A DNA stretch of 64,000 nucleotides from Sordaria brevicollis (GCA_033439795.1 JAUTDP010000002.1:4030001-4094000); one strand, 5' to 3'. Counted from the first letter of the stretch, positions 24,499 through 37,729 are shown. Translations and numbers: made by a program. The notes: a model not told the origin generated them from the letters alone.

Positions 24499-27283
24499 TT
24501 CTCATCGCTAGAATTCTCTACTTCACTTATTACTTAACCGTGGGTGTGAGGTTCGCTGAGCTCGCAACACCCACTCTCTTAATTGCTTGATCTCCAACTC
24601 TTCCTCCACGGTTATGAAAGTCTTGATGCCTTCGTTGTCGTTTATCTAATATAGAGGAAAAGCTCTTAAGTCGGTTGTCAAGTACAAGATATTCTATATG
24701 AAAAAAGCCCTGAAAGGACATCATTATCTTTCTTGACTCCACACATAGAGGATTTCCCTTCGGGGTTGTTTGTACTGGAGTCAACTCAACCAGTCCCTGC
24801 GAATGAAGTCCAAGCACCCAAGCGGCACAGTTCTTGAACACATCCCACTTCCACCAATATGATTCTCCCACTTCTCGCAGTGATCCAGTTCACTTCCCCC
24901 TTCACAAGCCACCAACCATGGCTACCTACCCTCTTTGCAAACAAGTACACCTTGCCACCTCACAAGCCAGCCACCTGAACCTGCAAACCTACACCCTACC
25001 CGACGGGAAACTGACACTGCACAGAATGTCTTGCATGCACATCTTATTTATCAGCTTCGTGCACGAACCTGTCCTACCCGGGCTTTTACTCGTCCATCTA
25101 AGCGCGGCGGCCGCCTTGTTCCGCCGAACGTTGCTTGCTGGTGGTGGCGCCCACGGGTTAACACCCGACTTGACTTGACTCTTCTCGGCTAGCATTTCTG
25201 GCTGACGTGCGTGGTGGTGGTGAGATTGGCTTATGCACGTCATGGCCATGCTTCTCTCGTTCTTGGGATAGGTAGGTGTGGTAAGAGAGTACAGGCGCAC
25301 GTGGGGATGAAGTGCTTGACGAAGGTACATATACTTGGATGGCAATCTTCACACACATTGCTTGAGGTTCAGATTCGCTTGGTATATGTATCCTGAAGTC
25401 TATCTCTGAGATGTATTGTTACGTTGTTCTTTGGTGTTGTGTATGTAGTGTATAGGTGATAATCATCCATCGTTTGAGGCCTCGTGTTGTTTGCGGGACG
25501 AAGAGGATAGTTCTGGTTCTGCATGCCAACATTCAGTAGGGTTCTAACACGAGTTACTGGATGCTAAAGAGTCATCCTTATAATAGTAGCTACCTTTGGG
25601 ATCAATACCTTACGTATTCAATCATCGAATCACTTTCCCTTCTTTTCCTCTTCCTTTTCTTCTCATACATCGTAAAGACCACCAGTTTGCTAACTGTGAA
25701 CTACAGACAGAAAATACAGCACGCCGATAACATATAATCATAATGCCCGAGGTTGTTCAAGCGAATCACCCCAGTGAAATTGTATTCTTCGGGTCTTGGG
25801 ACAGGGATGAAAGGGAGCTTACCCCCGTTCATAACATTTCCTCAAAAGCTTACTGATCCGATGACTCGGGAACCTTCCCTGCCACGTGGATTGTCATCTC
25901 GTCTTATACCATGCGTAAATAAACGTGCCACCGTGCCATTCGATAACTCACTCTTGGGAAAATAGCAACATGTTTCCCTAGCCATGATGAGCTATCTGAG
26001 GAATACATCAGTCAAACTTTTCTGGATGAATTAAAACACTCAAAGCATAGTGTCGATATGTTATGTAGACAGTAGTAGCTTTGCGATGCTGTCTTTCAGT
26101 CGTCGAGGCACAAATTAGGTAGAAATCTGTTCATCGGCCGCTGGAATACAGAATCATTGCGTGGTCAATAGAGAAACTACCAGCATATCCAAGACTAACG
26201 ATGAGGCACTCTCCAGTTCCTCGTTATGTTTCGGAGATATCTCGTCGTGTTCTGAAACCCAATAAATTTTTTATCCCCTTTCCAAGGACTTAGATGACCT
26301 CACAGTACCTACCTAGTTTTCACACATTGAGCCATGCCATTCTCATTTTCTTGCCGATCGGAGAAAGACATTTTCGGTAAAGGGAAAGAGCTGAACAGTA
26401 CGGTTCGCTCCTGCCGCGCCGTGTAATAGATGATTCCCCATTTGAGCAAGGACGGACACTCGATGATTGACTGACACTCGTATCAGGAAAGTTCAACCGT
26501 TTGCATTGGACGATTCCCTTGCATAGAAGGCCGCAAGTGTCGGTGGAGAATAACTTGATCCGAGTCGCATTGGCAACGGAACAAAAGCTCATGGAAAGAC
26601 TGACGTTCACGGCAGCGGTCGAGGATGTATCGCAATTCACTCGATTGTATAATAGATGAAGCTGTTGGTTCATCGCGTTGTTCTCTTTGGTCGCTCGTGG
26701 AGTTTTTCCGGGTGGCTTGTCGTTTTCTTCTACCCCCAACTTTTGATTAACGTAGGCCCTGGGAAATATTGAGGAATAAATCTTATCGACAGTAATCCCT
26801 CACCCATTGATTTTCCGATCTTCCATTTTTGAATGCAGGAGAGTGAATGTAACTGCCCTTTGGACCTGAAACATTTCTCATTCAAAACTAAGGACGGTTA
26901 GTGCAAGCAGCTGAATGCATCATCGAGGCAAGCAAAAAGAAAAGATACTGGTATTGGCGTTGTTATCTTTCCCTCGTATGTAGTGGAAGGTTGTGTTGTG
27001 AGTGTCAAGACAAAAAGACCACTCACCTAGGTATTGCTTAGTAGAACCCCCAACTACAAGTAACTCGTTGTATACACGGTGCGAGTTAACTCAAGGACTT
27101 CGATAAGGCTGTGTCTGTGATGGTGGTTTGTATCACGCAAAGAACCACGCGCTGTACCACAACACCCTACCAGGAATGAACAGGGGTAATGTACTACTTG
27201 AGGGTGTGCAAGGATAGTTTGGATTTGGAAACTGGCTTAGTCGGCTTATCCTCCGAGTCAGTTGGAAGGAAGCTTTTCGGGCC

Positions 27284-27347
27284 TTTTTTTTCTTTTTTTT
27301 TCTTTTCTTTTCTTTTCTTTTCTTTTCTTTTTCTTTTTTTTTTTTTT
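27284..27347. repeat. T-rich microsatellite, (CTTTT)n
   Basis: A run of T with regularly spaced C (TTTTC units) spans about 64 bases. The in-frame Phe-rich ORFs over it are artefacts. Confidence 0.85.
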
Positions 27348-28207
27348 CAATCCTGTAATGAGCATGTATGCATGTCTATGTCGAAAGAGAATATGGATTC
27401 AACTAATAATGGTTCACCTGAGCCAACAACTGTGCTGGAGCCATTTTGAATAGGACGACTTCGACGATTATTGGATTGAGACGGTATCCGATTTGAAAGT
27501 ACGAGATACAGCCGTGTACGGATACATCTAATACCGGCAGTCCCACGTAGGGGCGATCTGATTAAGTCCTCGGATGTGACGGCATTGTATCAAATCTAAA
27601 TTTCTGACCAACTGATATCGTGCTTTGGCCCCAAGCGGGCACACACATCATGATAACATGAAACAGCTGAGATCTAGATAATGTCTCTCGACTTTTGGCA
27701 GGACGGCACTAAGAGCAGCTCTCTCTCGCTTCCCGTGGGGCATCGATTTCCCCATGTTCGGCGGCCGCAACCTGTGGCCAGCCAAGATGACATACGCCTG
27801 AACACGTTGTCTTTCGGGTCAACCCGTGATAACAACGCCGCACAGAAGGGAAGAGTTCACGGGCGGAATATCTTGAAGTTGAGAAAGCAGCGCGTCTTGT
27901 GATTGGACCAAATCAAAAGTCTGAGACGAGCTGCAAAAGATCAATTTGAGAGAAGAGCTACTAATGAAACTGCAGCAGGTAAGATATGGCCCCCTTCAAT
28001 GAAGAATAAGTCCCGAATGGGAAGCTTGAAGCCTAGGGACGTGCGAGGTAGAGAAAAAACAACGAATGAAAGCTGGAACCGTTGGTCTCGAGGTAGCATG
28101 TCTTGGATACTATTCTGAGAATCAGCCGTGCAAGCCAAATGCACCGCAGAGTAATATGAACCCGTGACGAAGTATAGTAGACACAACATGAACGTCGAAA
28201 TATTGGC

Positions 28208-28537
28208 TCACTGATACAGGGTAAAGGAAAAGTGTAATGAAACCGCCAAATAGGCACCTACCGGATAGCTCCCTTTAACCGTGCCTGGATTCGTGTAACT
28301 GGTGGCTCGCATTCCTTGTGCCTCCTGGATAAGATCGAGGACATCAAGTTCCGGTCTTGCACAACGGTCGGTCTCTTGCTGACTGCAGTTGATGATGATT
28401 TTGCCCTGTCTAGCTGAGTGCTGTGCGACTTTGAAAGCCTCTGCGGTCTGGGGTAGAAGGTATGGACAGAGAGTGAGCAGGAATACGTCTTCAGTCCAAG
28501 ACAGGCAGGAGGAGAGCATTCCGACAAGACCTTCCAT
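28208..28537 (-). CDS. Possible short hypothetical gene (weak)
   Basis: A minus-strand frame of 109 codons opens with ATG at 28537. It contains TAEAFKVAQHSARQGKIIIN and CARPELDVLDLIQEAQGMRA, which have better codon and helix character than surrounding ORFs. The sequence upstream (28560-28700) resembles a C/A-rich fungal leader. GTAGGT after GGGAGCTATCCG, about 80 codons into the frame, could be a splice donor, so the true 3' end is unclear. No domain was recognised. It may equally be chance. Confidence 0.2.
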   Translation of the reverse strand: MEGLVGMLSSCLSWTEDVFLLTLCPYLLPQTAEAFKVAQHSARQGKIIINCSQQETDRCARPELDVLDLIQEAQGMRATSYTNPGTVKGSYPVGAYLAVSLHFSFTLYQ

Positions 28538-29232
28538 CTTGTCATGTCAGGATGTGGAAAGAGCCATGATTCGCTTTCTGTTCGATGGAAGCAACTGGAA
28601 GGGTCTCTGTCAAAGTGAAAGCGCGATGGATGGTAGTCAATGGTGGGGTAACTTGGGGGCGGATGGTGGGGTTGTTTGTTGGAGAAGTTGGAGATGCCAA
28701 GCCGGATGCTAAAAATAAAAGCGCCTTAAGCGCCGGCCAAGACCTCCGGTAAACCACTAACAGCGAACTAACAAACCACTCATGCAAAGCATCTGATAGT
28801 GTTCTGCACTTTCTCGAAAAGCCGGCACCAACTCGTTCGCGGCTTCCATCTGTGTGCACAGACGGGGCAAGCAAGTGGAAGCCCTCATCCCATCCATTCC
28901 CTTGCATTGAGGAAGAAATGGGACGTCGCGTGCTTCGATTTCTTTTTTTTTTTGTTCAATCCCAACCTCGAATGCTACCCGACCTCCATCATCCACCAAA
29001 TCGACCGACTTCAACCGTTCTTCGAAATTGTTAGTCTCACCGCAACATTTCGACCTGTCCATCTCCAATGCAACACAAAGCACAGCACTGCCGAACTATT
29101 CCACCACCCCATGCAGCTCGCTCGCTGCAAAAGTCAAATGCCGAAATCTAGCACCAATCGAGGGAGCTTAATTCTGTCTTCAAGGTGATCGACTTTGCTT
29201 GGGGGATCCCCCGCGGTTGGTTGAGAACGTCA

Positions 29233-29268
29233 CCATGACCATGACCATGACCATGACCATGTCCATGA
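29233..29268. repeat. Six tandem CCATGA hexamers
   Basis: There are six copies of CCATGA, the fifth reading CCATGT. Confidence 0.9.
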
Positions 29269-32200
29269 CACCGTATCCGAAGCTTCCTCTGGGAGATTGA
29301 TCTCTGATTGTACTATCCATTGCAGATTCCCACGTTCGTCATTCAAGGCGCAGACTTACAATGACATTTAGAAACAACATCCAGCATCAAGCAACAAGCA
29401 TCGCGGACCCGCGTCATGTTCCGGTCCCTGCTAGTATGATTGGCCGCCTGATGGGCCTGTGACTTGCACCGTCTGTCTCTCAACACCATCAGCACTGGCC
29501 CCCCTGGCCCGAGACCACATATCACCGCAATATGGCTGACCTAGTGTGCAGCGTAACAAAGTATCGGATACGAAATTGTCGATACCGGATATTGTACAAC
29601 ATCAAGCTACCGCAGCCGCGCATTACTCGAACTCTGCCCACCTCCAGTATTCAACACTACAACTTGGGCCAACCGGTTTGCGTGATCACCACCACATCCC
29701 ATGTCCTTAGTGGGTCACTAGCAACTGTTCCTGCGCTTGATGACCAAATTCCTCGCGGATGTTAAGCGCGCCAGCCGACGGCCAAGAACACATTGCACAT
29801 CCGTCACCACCCCTGTCTTCGAATCGATTTTTACGTCTTTACACTCCCAGAAGGTTTATTCACAACCAGCTACATCAAACGTAACAGTTCAGGAACAGGA
29901 ACAAGCACTGATTTTAGTCCTTCCTACACATGGGAGTGCAGGCCACGCGCACTGGACAGATCGTCACAACTCATTTCAACTGCCGCTCCGGACGAAATAT
30001 GATGCGATATCATGCGTGTATTGTCCCTCAGAACATGCTAGGGAGTATTAGCCAAGGGCTGATATCCCATTTATATGTTGTCACTATCCTACACGAGTGT
30101 TCCCCCTTTCAGCCTCTTCCAGCAGCAAAGCTGAAGCTCAGCCCTTATCAGACGGATCCTGGTAAATATGCGCTCGCTTGTTTGCCTTGCATGCCAGGCT
30201 GAAGAACCTTGCTCTCACTCTGTATGCCTAGGTACTAGGCCCTGGTTTCAGGTCTTGCCCGTGCAGACAATTCGATTTTGTTTCGGATTCTTCCCGAGTT
30301 TGGCCCCCGCAAACCCCGCTTCCTTTTTCTAGCATGAGCTTGAGCCGTTCAAGTGCCCGGCAGCTTCCGGGTCAGAAGTCGAATCCTCCTTTGTTGAGCC
30401 TCATGGCCCCCAGCAAGGGGTTGATGATGTGCCTTGGAGCCATGACTAAGGTTTCATATGCCTAAACCAAATCGCACCATCTAGAAAATACCACATACTA
30501 CCTATCTCGGTCAGATATCAAGGCTCATCAACACTGCAATCCAACGAGAGGCAAGTCTGTATCCCTGCTGCGTCAAGGACATCGCGCTCTCCCTCGCAAT
30601 CCATCATCTACTTGGAAATATCTGATTGAGCAACTGGGCTTAACTTTAGAGCCGCGACCCAAGCAAACGTGCATAAAGAATTCCTCAAAATAGGTTAATG
30701 ACTGGCTGTGTTGGGTGGGAACCACCACACCAATGAGATCGACGATGGCGTACACTTCTTGGTCCCCATCCCCTACCGAACCACGTCGCAATGGTTTCTC
30801 CATCCTTTCGCAGCATTCCTGAACAATGTCATTCTCCATCGACGGAACGAGATATGCCTGGTCTCGCCAAAATGAATGATTTGAATCTGAAACAGAATCT
30901 TCAATTTTGGGATTCGGGCATCCTTAGTGATTGCTAGGATGTTCACTGCACCTTTCCCAATTAATCGCTCATCCTTGTCTCTAATATATCATTACAGTAT
31001 TGAGCTGGAGACAAGCAAACCGTCCCAACCTTGCATTTACCCCTGGCCCACAGCGGACCGAGCCTCTTGCACATACTATGAGCTATGCACTCCACATCTG
31101 CATACATAAGATGACACCGCGTTCTCGAGTTGACGAGCCAACAGACGCGGACAAGCGCCGCCCTGACATATTTGGCAAGCTATGTAAAAGGGCATACTGG
31201 GTCGCTATCTCCATCACTACACACACCTCTTCGGCGTCAGAACTGATCCAAAAGATATAATTTGATTTTCCGCTGGTCAACACGTCAGGTGCTTGTATTT
31301 CCCGTGAGTTCTAGCAGACGTTTAGGACTGATGTATTTTCGCAGCGTCCGGATACAATCCTTCATTTTCGGCCCTTTCTTTTCTCGACCAGAGCTACACA
31401 CATCATGACCGGTAGTGCAGATCATGGATCGAAAAATACTATAAGTCGAAGGTCACACAACACTAGGGAATGCATGGAGTTGTCCCCGTTTTAGACGCTT
31501 GTGTTACGATTTGGCCGGGCTTGCAGGTAAGAAGGGCTGCGCCTCTCATTGTCAGAGTAGCGGGCAGGGGGCCCCTCCAGTGACTACGAGCGAGCTATCA
31601 AGTGGTTTGAGTCGAAACTCGAAAGTACCACACAGTTAACTTTCAGAATTTTGACACTGTGGAAGGGCAGCGGTACTCTTCGCATCTCCAACTTTCCTGC
31701 CTCCTCCAACCGTCACAACAGACTCGGACAAGACGCCATGGTACTTGAGAAAGACAAGAACACTCAGTCGACAAGGCAAGTTTTGACGCTTTGGTACACC
31801 CATGCGTGACCTTCTTTCCTCTTACTTTTTGGGACAACAAATGATATACGCCCACAGGAACACATATCGGCATGGAGGTGAGCCTCCAAGCTTTGTCACG
31901 GCGGACGATGCTCTCAATTGTTGGTATCAGGTTTGGCTGATGTGTTGCAGTAGACACCATTTGCGCGCTTGTCTAATCGCGACTATCACGTTGAATTCGG
32001 GGCTTAGGAGCTCTTGATTGGTGCCGTCATGGCGTCTACTGCAAGTGTGCTTGTCATCGCGGCAAACATCATGTAGTGAGTTTGGCAGCCCATGACTTTG
32101 GGCATTTTGGGCGCTCTTCTGGAAAACAGCTTGCGTTTATTTTTCAATAATGTACGTACATGCTGAGAAGAATCCCACCCTCTGGCCATCCCCTTCCCCC

Positions 32201-32875
32201 ATTCCCCAAACTTCTCCGCCCACACGATATCCCTGTCCTACACTCATCCCCCTGGCCCTTGTACACATCCACATCCCCAGCTGACAGGGACTAACCCCTG
32301 GCCGCAGCAACAGCCTCTCCCCAAACGGGTACCAAGCCTCTGCGAGGTAGGCCAAGACGGTACCAATGGATTTTCCCTTGTATCCCATCATTTTCGTTAC
32401 CACCACACACTCTAGCTTTCAGGTAGTCTCTTACTCACGCAACTCTCTATTGCTACTCTGCCGCAGATACAACGACAAATCGAACTAGGTCTACACAGTA
32501 CGGTGCAGAGACTATTTCGATATAGCAGTGCCTCCAGCGTGCCGCGAGCTCGTACCTAGTACGCAACTTCTCGACATGTCTCCACTCGGATCGCCTAACG
32601 ACGCGACCCTTCTCTACTCGGAGGAAGGCTGAGGGCTTGTTTCCAGACTTTGAACTCTTACCCACGTACATACTACCCATCAAGCCTCCTCTTCGCGCGT
32701 GCTGCAGCCGCGCTTGTACGTACTACGTACTGCTTTACCAGATCTGACCTGACGTTTCCTCTGTTCCTCTTTGACTGCTACCACTGCTCTTGCGGATATT
32801 CAACCCGGACATCCAAACCGGGCTGTGTATTACTAACTTGGTATCTGACTTCCAAATTTGAGATTGCCGCCCACA

Positions 32876-35800
32876 ATGGCTAGTCTCAAGTTCATAATGG
32901 ATGTCAACGACGACCACCCCGAGTCTCATCACATCAATAAAAAGGACGTCGCCTCGGACCATCCAGTCAACCCGGGCCAACCCCATGGACCACCTCCTTA
33001 TACTCAACTACCACCTCTACCACCGACAACGCTACCGCCCATTACGATCCCGAGATATGACAGTAGCTCGGGATCTTCCATGCAAATTCGAGATATCAGC
33101 CTAGCTGTTGCCTCTTCTCAGACCAAGGATCACGGCCTCCACTGGGAATTCAAAAACGCCAACACAGCTCCATCTTCAGTTCCACCAAACATTCACACTA
33201 GATCCACGATGCGTCGTCGTAGCACAGCGAGCAATGACTCGGTGGACCAGACGGGGTACGCTTCTGCCTCGTCGTCATCACTGGGCGGCAACTACCACCA
33301 GTCGAACACGTCAATGAGGCCGATGCCTTCACAACCTCATACTCCCGAGCTTCCCATGAGGCTCACGCCTATCACTGGCCGGGTGAGCAGGGCAAGGAAA
33401 GGCATACCTGTACATGTGTGCGATATCTGTCGGCCACCAAAGGTAAGGAATCTCCCTCGTGTCTATGTAATTTAACCAGGCATGCTGACACTGTTAAACA
33501 GACATTTACGAGGGCAGAACATCTGAGGCGTCACCAGCTTGGTCATGGACCTCCCGAGTACCGTTGCCCATATCAAAGCTGTGATAAGGCGTTTCATCGG
33601 CCAGACCTGTTGGCTCGACATCAGCAGAGACAGTAAGTCCTAACGCCTGGCCTGTCGCACAGCCATGACTTGAATTAATCATATTCCAGTGAGCAAGAAG
33701 GTGCTAAAGTGCCTCAAGCAACACCAGGAGACAAGAAGGCTGAAAACCGTCGTCCATCCCCTCCATCACGTGGATTTGCAACACCAGGGTCGGATCAAAG
33801 ATCACCGAGTGGACAATCCCAAAGCTCTTCCGCTTCCCACAATCAAGTATTGCCCAAAATCTCAGCACCAGGAACGCAGACAGAGCCTGCTTACTCTGGA
33901 GCTCAAAGTCTGTATCAGTATCCCGGTGGGATTCAATACAGCCCAGCCGTATCATCTCAAGACAATAACTGGACGTCTCAACCGCCTAGGACACTGCCGC
34001 TACAGCCAAGAGTGGATATACCCATTCCAGAAGCCTCGGAATCCTGGCATCACTCTCCTTCGACTACCACCTCAAGTTATTCAACAACTCCAGTATCTGG
34101 CAGGGAAGTTTGGACAGGTTCAGGAGTGGCGCCTTTCTCAAACTTTGCGCAGCCCTACCCGCCGAGCTCGAGTGCTGCGGAACAGTTCCAGCCGGGGAAC
34201 ATGTTTACGCGCCGTTTAGTATCTTCGCCATCCTATAGCTCCGGCTCACAAATGCGGCATATCGATCATCTCGCTGTGCCTTCTAGAGCAGGCCTAGGAG
34301 TGAGCTCACCGCGAGGTTCTCACCACCATCATCAGCGCGGTGGCTCCTTTTCATCTGTTCGTAGTTCAACCCCGCCCTTGAACACGCCTTCTCTCACACA
34401 GACTTCAGTACTACCTGCCTCCGGTTCTCGACCTCGACTAGACATCCGTGCCCACAAAAGTGCGTTGCTGGAACCCTCGTATGGTTTACCAGGTGCTCCA
34501 TTTCCCCTGGATGACATCGGCATATTCGACGCCAGTGCCGATCATAGCTATAGCACCGATGGTGTTGGTTATGAGAACGGAAACTTGATTGCATTGAGTT
34601 TGCCTATAGGTAATGGGTGTGGCTTTCCCGGGACCACCCTTCCGATGTCATTCATAAATCCACTCCATGATGCTGTTCCGCGGTATCTTGAAGTGTACTG
34701 GGAAAGAGTTCACCCCTTGTTCCCAGTAGTCCATCGAGCTTCCTTCGAAGAGGCGCCTGAAGAGGTGCTACGGTATGCTATGGCCGCAGTGGCGACTCAG
34801 TTCCTCGAAAATGACGAAGATCGTGTCAAGGGCAACGAGATGCACGATTATGTTGCGAGAGAGGTGAAGAAAGTGAGTCGGACACTGCAGCCCCTTGGGT
34901 TACAGACATAATATGCCCCGCCTGCGCATGTTCACTGACATTAGAGTCGGCACAGATACCTGCGTGGAATATCCAAGTCTTGCAGGCCATTTTTCTTTAC
35001 GAATATTTCGCTCGATTCCGCGGACAGAACGCCGTTATACGGCCCTCGGGGTTATTCCAGGAACTTTACAAGAGGGTGAGTGCTTCACAGTTCCTTACTG
35101 TGTCGTCGTTCTCAACTCCCGAGAGCATTCAAGGGTCATGGGCCGTTGATACCAGCGCCTGGTCCCCTGGTTCATTTTCTGTTACTTCGGACTGCTCTTC
35201 TCTTTCCACGGCAGCCACCTCGAACATGATATCCTCCATTGCGTTGAGACATCTCAGTTCTTTTCAAACCCACCACGTCGGAAATTTCTCATCGTCTTAT
35301 TCGTCTTCAACCTCCTCTCCTCTTGGCATTATTTCTTTGCCTTTCACTTCTTTTAATGATAATCTTAATAATCTCTCGTCTCCTCTTACACCTGCCCAGC
35401 CCTCTCGAAAGAGACAATTCTGGACATCTCATTTAACATCAGATCCTTCTCCGACTCTTTCTCTTCCTTCTCAGCCTCAGCTTGAGGTTAGCGAACAGAC
35501 GTACTTACAGGGTGCTTTCGACCCACAGGTCTTGTACCATTACTCAGCCGCGCTCGATTATACTGCCTCTCCTTCGGATCGACCGGTCAACACCTCCTGG
35601 AAGAACTGGGTCGATGCAGAGGCTCGCCGCCGCCTCTTGGCAGCATGCTTTTTCCTCGACGGACACGCCGCTATCTATCAGCAACAGCCGCAAGCAGGCC
35701 AAACCTCCGTGGACTCAGAACTCCCACGCCCGTCCATTCCTCTTATGGGTCCCAGCCTGGGGCTTTGGGAGGCTTCATCCCCAGCTTCATGGGCGAAGAT

Positions 35801-36929
35801 TCTTGCAGAAGACCCGTCGGCTGGCGTTCCAGTATTTTTAGACTCGGCAGAGACCATCACACCCGACTTCGTATCAAGACAGATAAGCATCGATCGAATG
35901 ATTATCCTCGTTTCCGAATCTCTGCGATTTGCGCACAGACATGGCTCGAATGCACTATCTGCCTCCACACGAAAGTCCTCGCTGAGTGAAGTCGATCCCC
36001 AGTTGCAGTATATGCATGGCCAACTCAGTCCTGCCCAGCAAGAACTACCATACTTACAGCCCGACTTCTTGCAATCTCCACATTCTAGGACCTGCAGTTC
36101 GTTCGACATGGAAACACGTATCAACAGCCTCTTCTTCGGTTGTCCTATTGCAAATACTTACCTAGCACTACACCATACCCCGCTTCATGATCTTCTCGCA
36201 GTCAGCGGCGACTCGTGGTTGTTCACCGAGAAAGTCTTGCCAGCTGCAAAGTTTGCCAACCATCTCAGGCGTCTGAAGGCATGGGCGGAGAACCACCACC
36301 ATCGTCCAGGTGGTAACACCAGCTTACCTACGGACATGTCCGACCTGAGCATGGTCAAGGCAACAATGTACGCAGCCCGCTCGATTTTGGAGTTCCTTAG
36401 CCCGGTCTCGCCTGGTGTCTCCCGGTATGCACCAACAAAAGGCGCGGGAAGAGAGGACCGGCCGTCCTTCTGGGGAAATGATCTCTCAGATTTTTGGGCT
36501 CTATACGTCTGTGCCTTGATAATCTGGGCTTTCGGCCATAAAGCTCGGCCTGTTGCCGCTGCGACTGCTGGTTCTACAAGAACTGTTGCTGCCGCCGACG
36601 CCCAGCTGCAACATCATCAACACTCGGCCAAGCGTCGGCGAACGGGCAATAGCGAGGCTAGTTTTATCTCGCGACACGGTCAAAACTCAGTGGCAACAGC
36701 CGACCAGCAAGCTATGAACTGGCTGCGCATGCTGGCCGCCGACAACGTCACCGGGGAAGACATCATCCGGGCACGAAGCCGTCGTGAGACGATGGGCGTT
36801 GTTTCCCTGGTGCGTCGCCGACTGGACAGTGATTGCATTGGAGGCAAGAACAGGCTTTATGTGGAAGCTGTCGGGATACTCAGGAGGCTAGAAGAGGATG
36901 GGGAAAGGAACGATAAACCTTGGTTTTAA
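32876..36929 (+). CDS. C2H2 zinc-finger transcription factor with fungal_trans-type domain
   Basis: This is a predicted nuclear regulator. Exons are 32876..33442, 33502..33632, 33690..34872 and 34956..36929, giving 1284 residues, all in frame. The start ATG lies in a good context (CACAATGGC); the longer frame upstream starts at TTG. Two zinc fingers lie at about residues 186-235. The first has VCDICRPPK|TFTRAEHLRR and HQLGH, with two extra residues after the second Cys. The second has RCPYQSCDKAFHRPDLLARH with its last His codon split by intron 2. A long disordered Ser/Pro/Gln region follows, then a fungal_trans-like region from about DAVPRYLEVYWERVHPLFPV through IPAWNIQVLQAIFLYEYFAR to the C-terminus. 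A Ser/Thr-rich insert (35070-35460) interrupts it and may contain an unrecognised intron. Targets are unknown. Confidence 0.8.
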
Positions 36930-37216
36930 TGTTAATCGGCTTTCATAAGAAGGAAGAAAAGGTTGTAGGTATATACGACGCATATGAGGAAGGTTATGAT
37001 AAAGGACGTTTGGGACATGAAAGAGTGGTATTTATAATGAGACACGAATGTGTCAGGAGTTAACGGTCTTATGATGTTTCAAGAGGATGGTGTGGGTACT
37101 AGGTGTTTGGCTTTGGTGTTCTTCTCTTTATTTTTCTTTGGGACGGTTGATGGGAGGTTCACTGGTTCTTTTGAGTTCGGCATGGAGAGTCGGGAAAATA
37201 ATTGTTCGGCACGACG
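36930..37216. other. 3' flank of the zinc-finger gene
   Basis: Short non-coding 3' flank with no separate feature seen. Confidence 0.5.
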
Positions 37217-37224
37217 ATATACAT

Positions 37225-37721
37225 GAGGAAACCTACATACACCCACCCAAAACCTACCTACACCCAGAAAACCTACACACACCCAGTTTTTTCAAGGTGA
37301 CAGCTGTCATGTAAATTTCCCTGTTTTAGCGGTAAATCTGACTGTTCTGTATGGTTACGAACATGGTCAACCACATCGACCAATTATCTCCTTCCCCACC
37401 AATCAGCCAAATCTCGTGATAATTTCATGGTGTTTAGCACAAACTGCAGCAAATCGGATTCGTAAGGAGGTGCAGTATAGGGAAGTGCAATGTAGGGAGG
37501 TGCAGTGTAAGGAGGTCCTGGTGTAATGTGTTGAGTTTGACCTTCGAAAATTTTTTGACCAAGTTACCTCTACGTAGTGCAATGTTTCAATGCATCAGAA
37601 TCCTGAAATTTAGCGGGTAAAAACGGGGTTTTCAATGTCAGGTGTCATGCAGCTGTCCCGGTGGACCCCTGCCAAGAAATGGGTGTAGGTAGGTTTTGGG
37701 TGGGTGTATGTAGGCTTCCCC
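37225..37721. mobile_element. hAT-like miniature element, 497 bp, 8-bp target duplication
   Basis: The terminal inverted repeats are 42 bp long (37225-37266 and 37680-37721) and match at 40 positions. The termini read GAGGAAACCTACATACACCC and, reverse-complemented from the right, GGGGAAGCCTACATACACCC. The 8-bp direct repeat ATATACAT flanks both sides (37217-37224 and 37722-37729), the duplication size of hAT elements. The arms contain repeated ACCTAC/ACACCC motifs, like hAT subterminal repeats. There is no transposase, so it is non-autonomous. ORFs inside are spurious. Confidence 0.85.
37464..37508. repeat. Three 15-bp tandem repeats inside the hAT-like element
   Basis: The unit is approximately ARGGARGTGCARTRT, at 37464-37478, 37479-37493 and 37494-37508, with a decayed fourth copy after it. 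Confidence 0.75.
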
Positions 37722-37729
37722 ATATACAT

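Larger units (their letters stand above)
24008..32875. other. 8.9 kb gene-poor spacer upstream of the zinc-finger regulator
   Basis: This is the longest spacer in the window. No ORF shows a domain. The minus-strand frame at 28208-28537 is the most protein-like and is listed separately. Simple repeats occur at 24463-24498, 27284-27347 and 29233-29268. No tRNA, 5S gene, transposase or terminal inverted repeat was recognised. Part of it is probably regulatory DNA and long leader for the gene at 32876. Confidence 0.45.

Noticed and set aside
27189..27453. Phe-rich ORFs over the T-rich run
   Set aside because: They are direct translations of a microsatellite.
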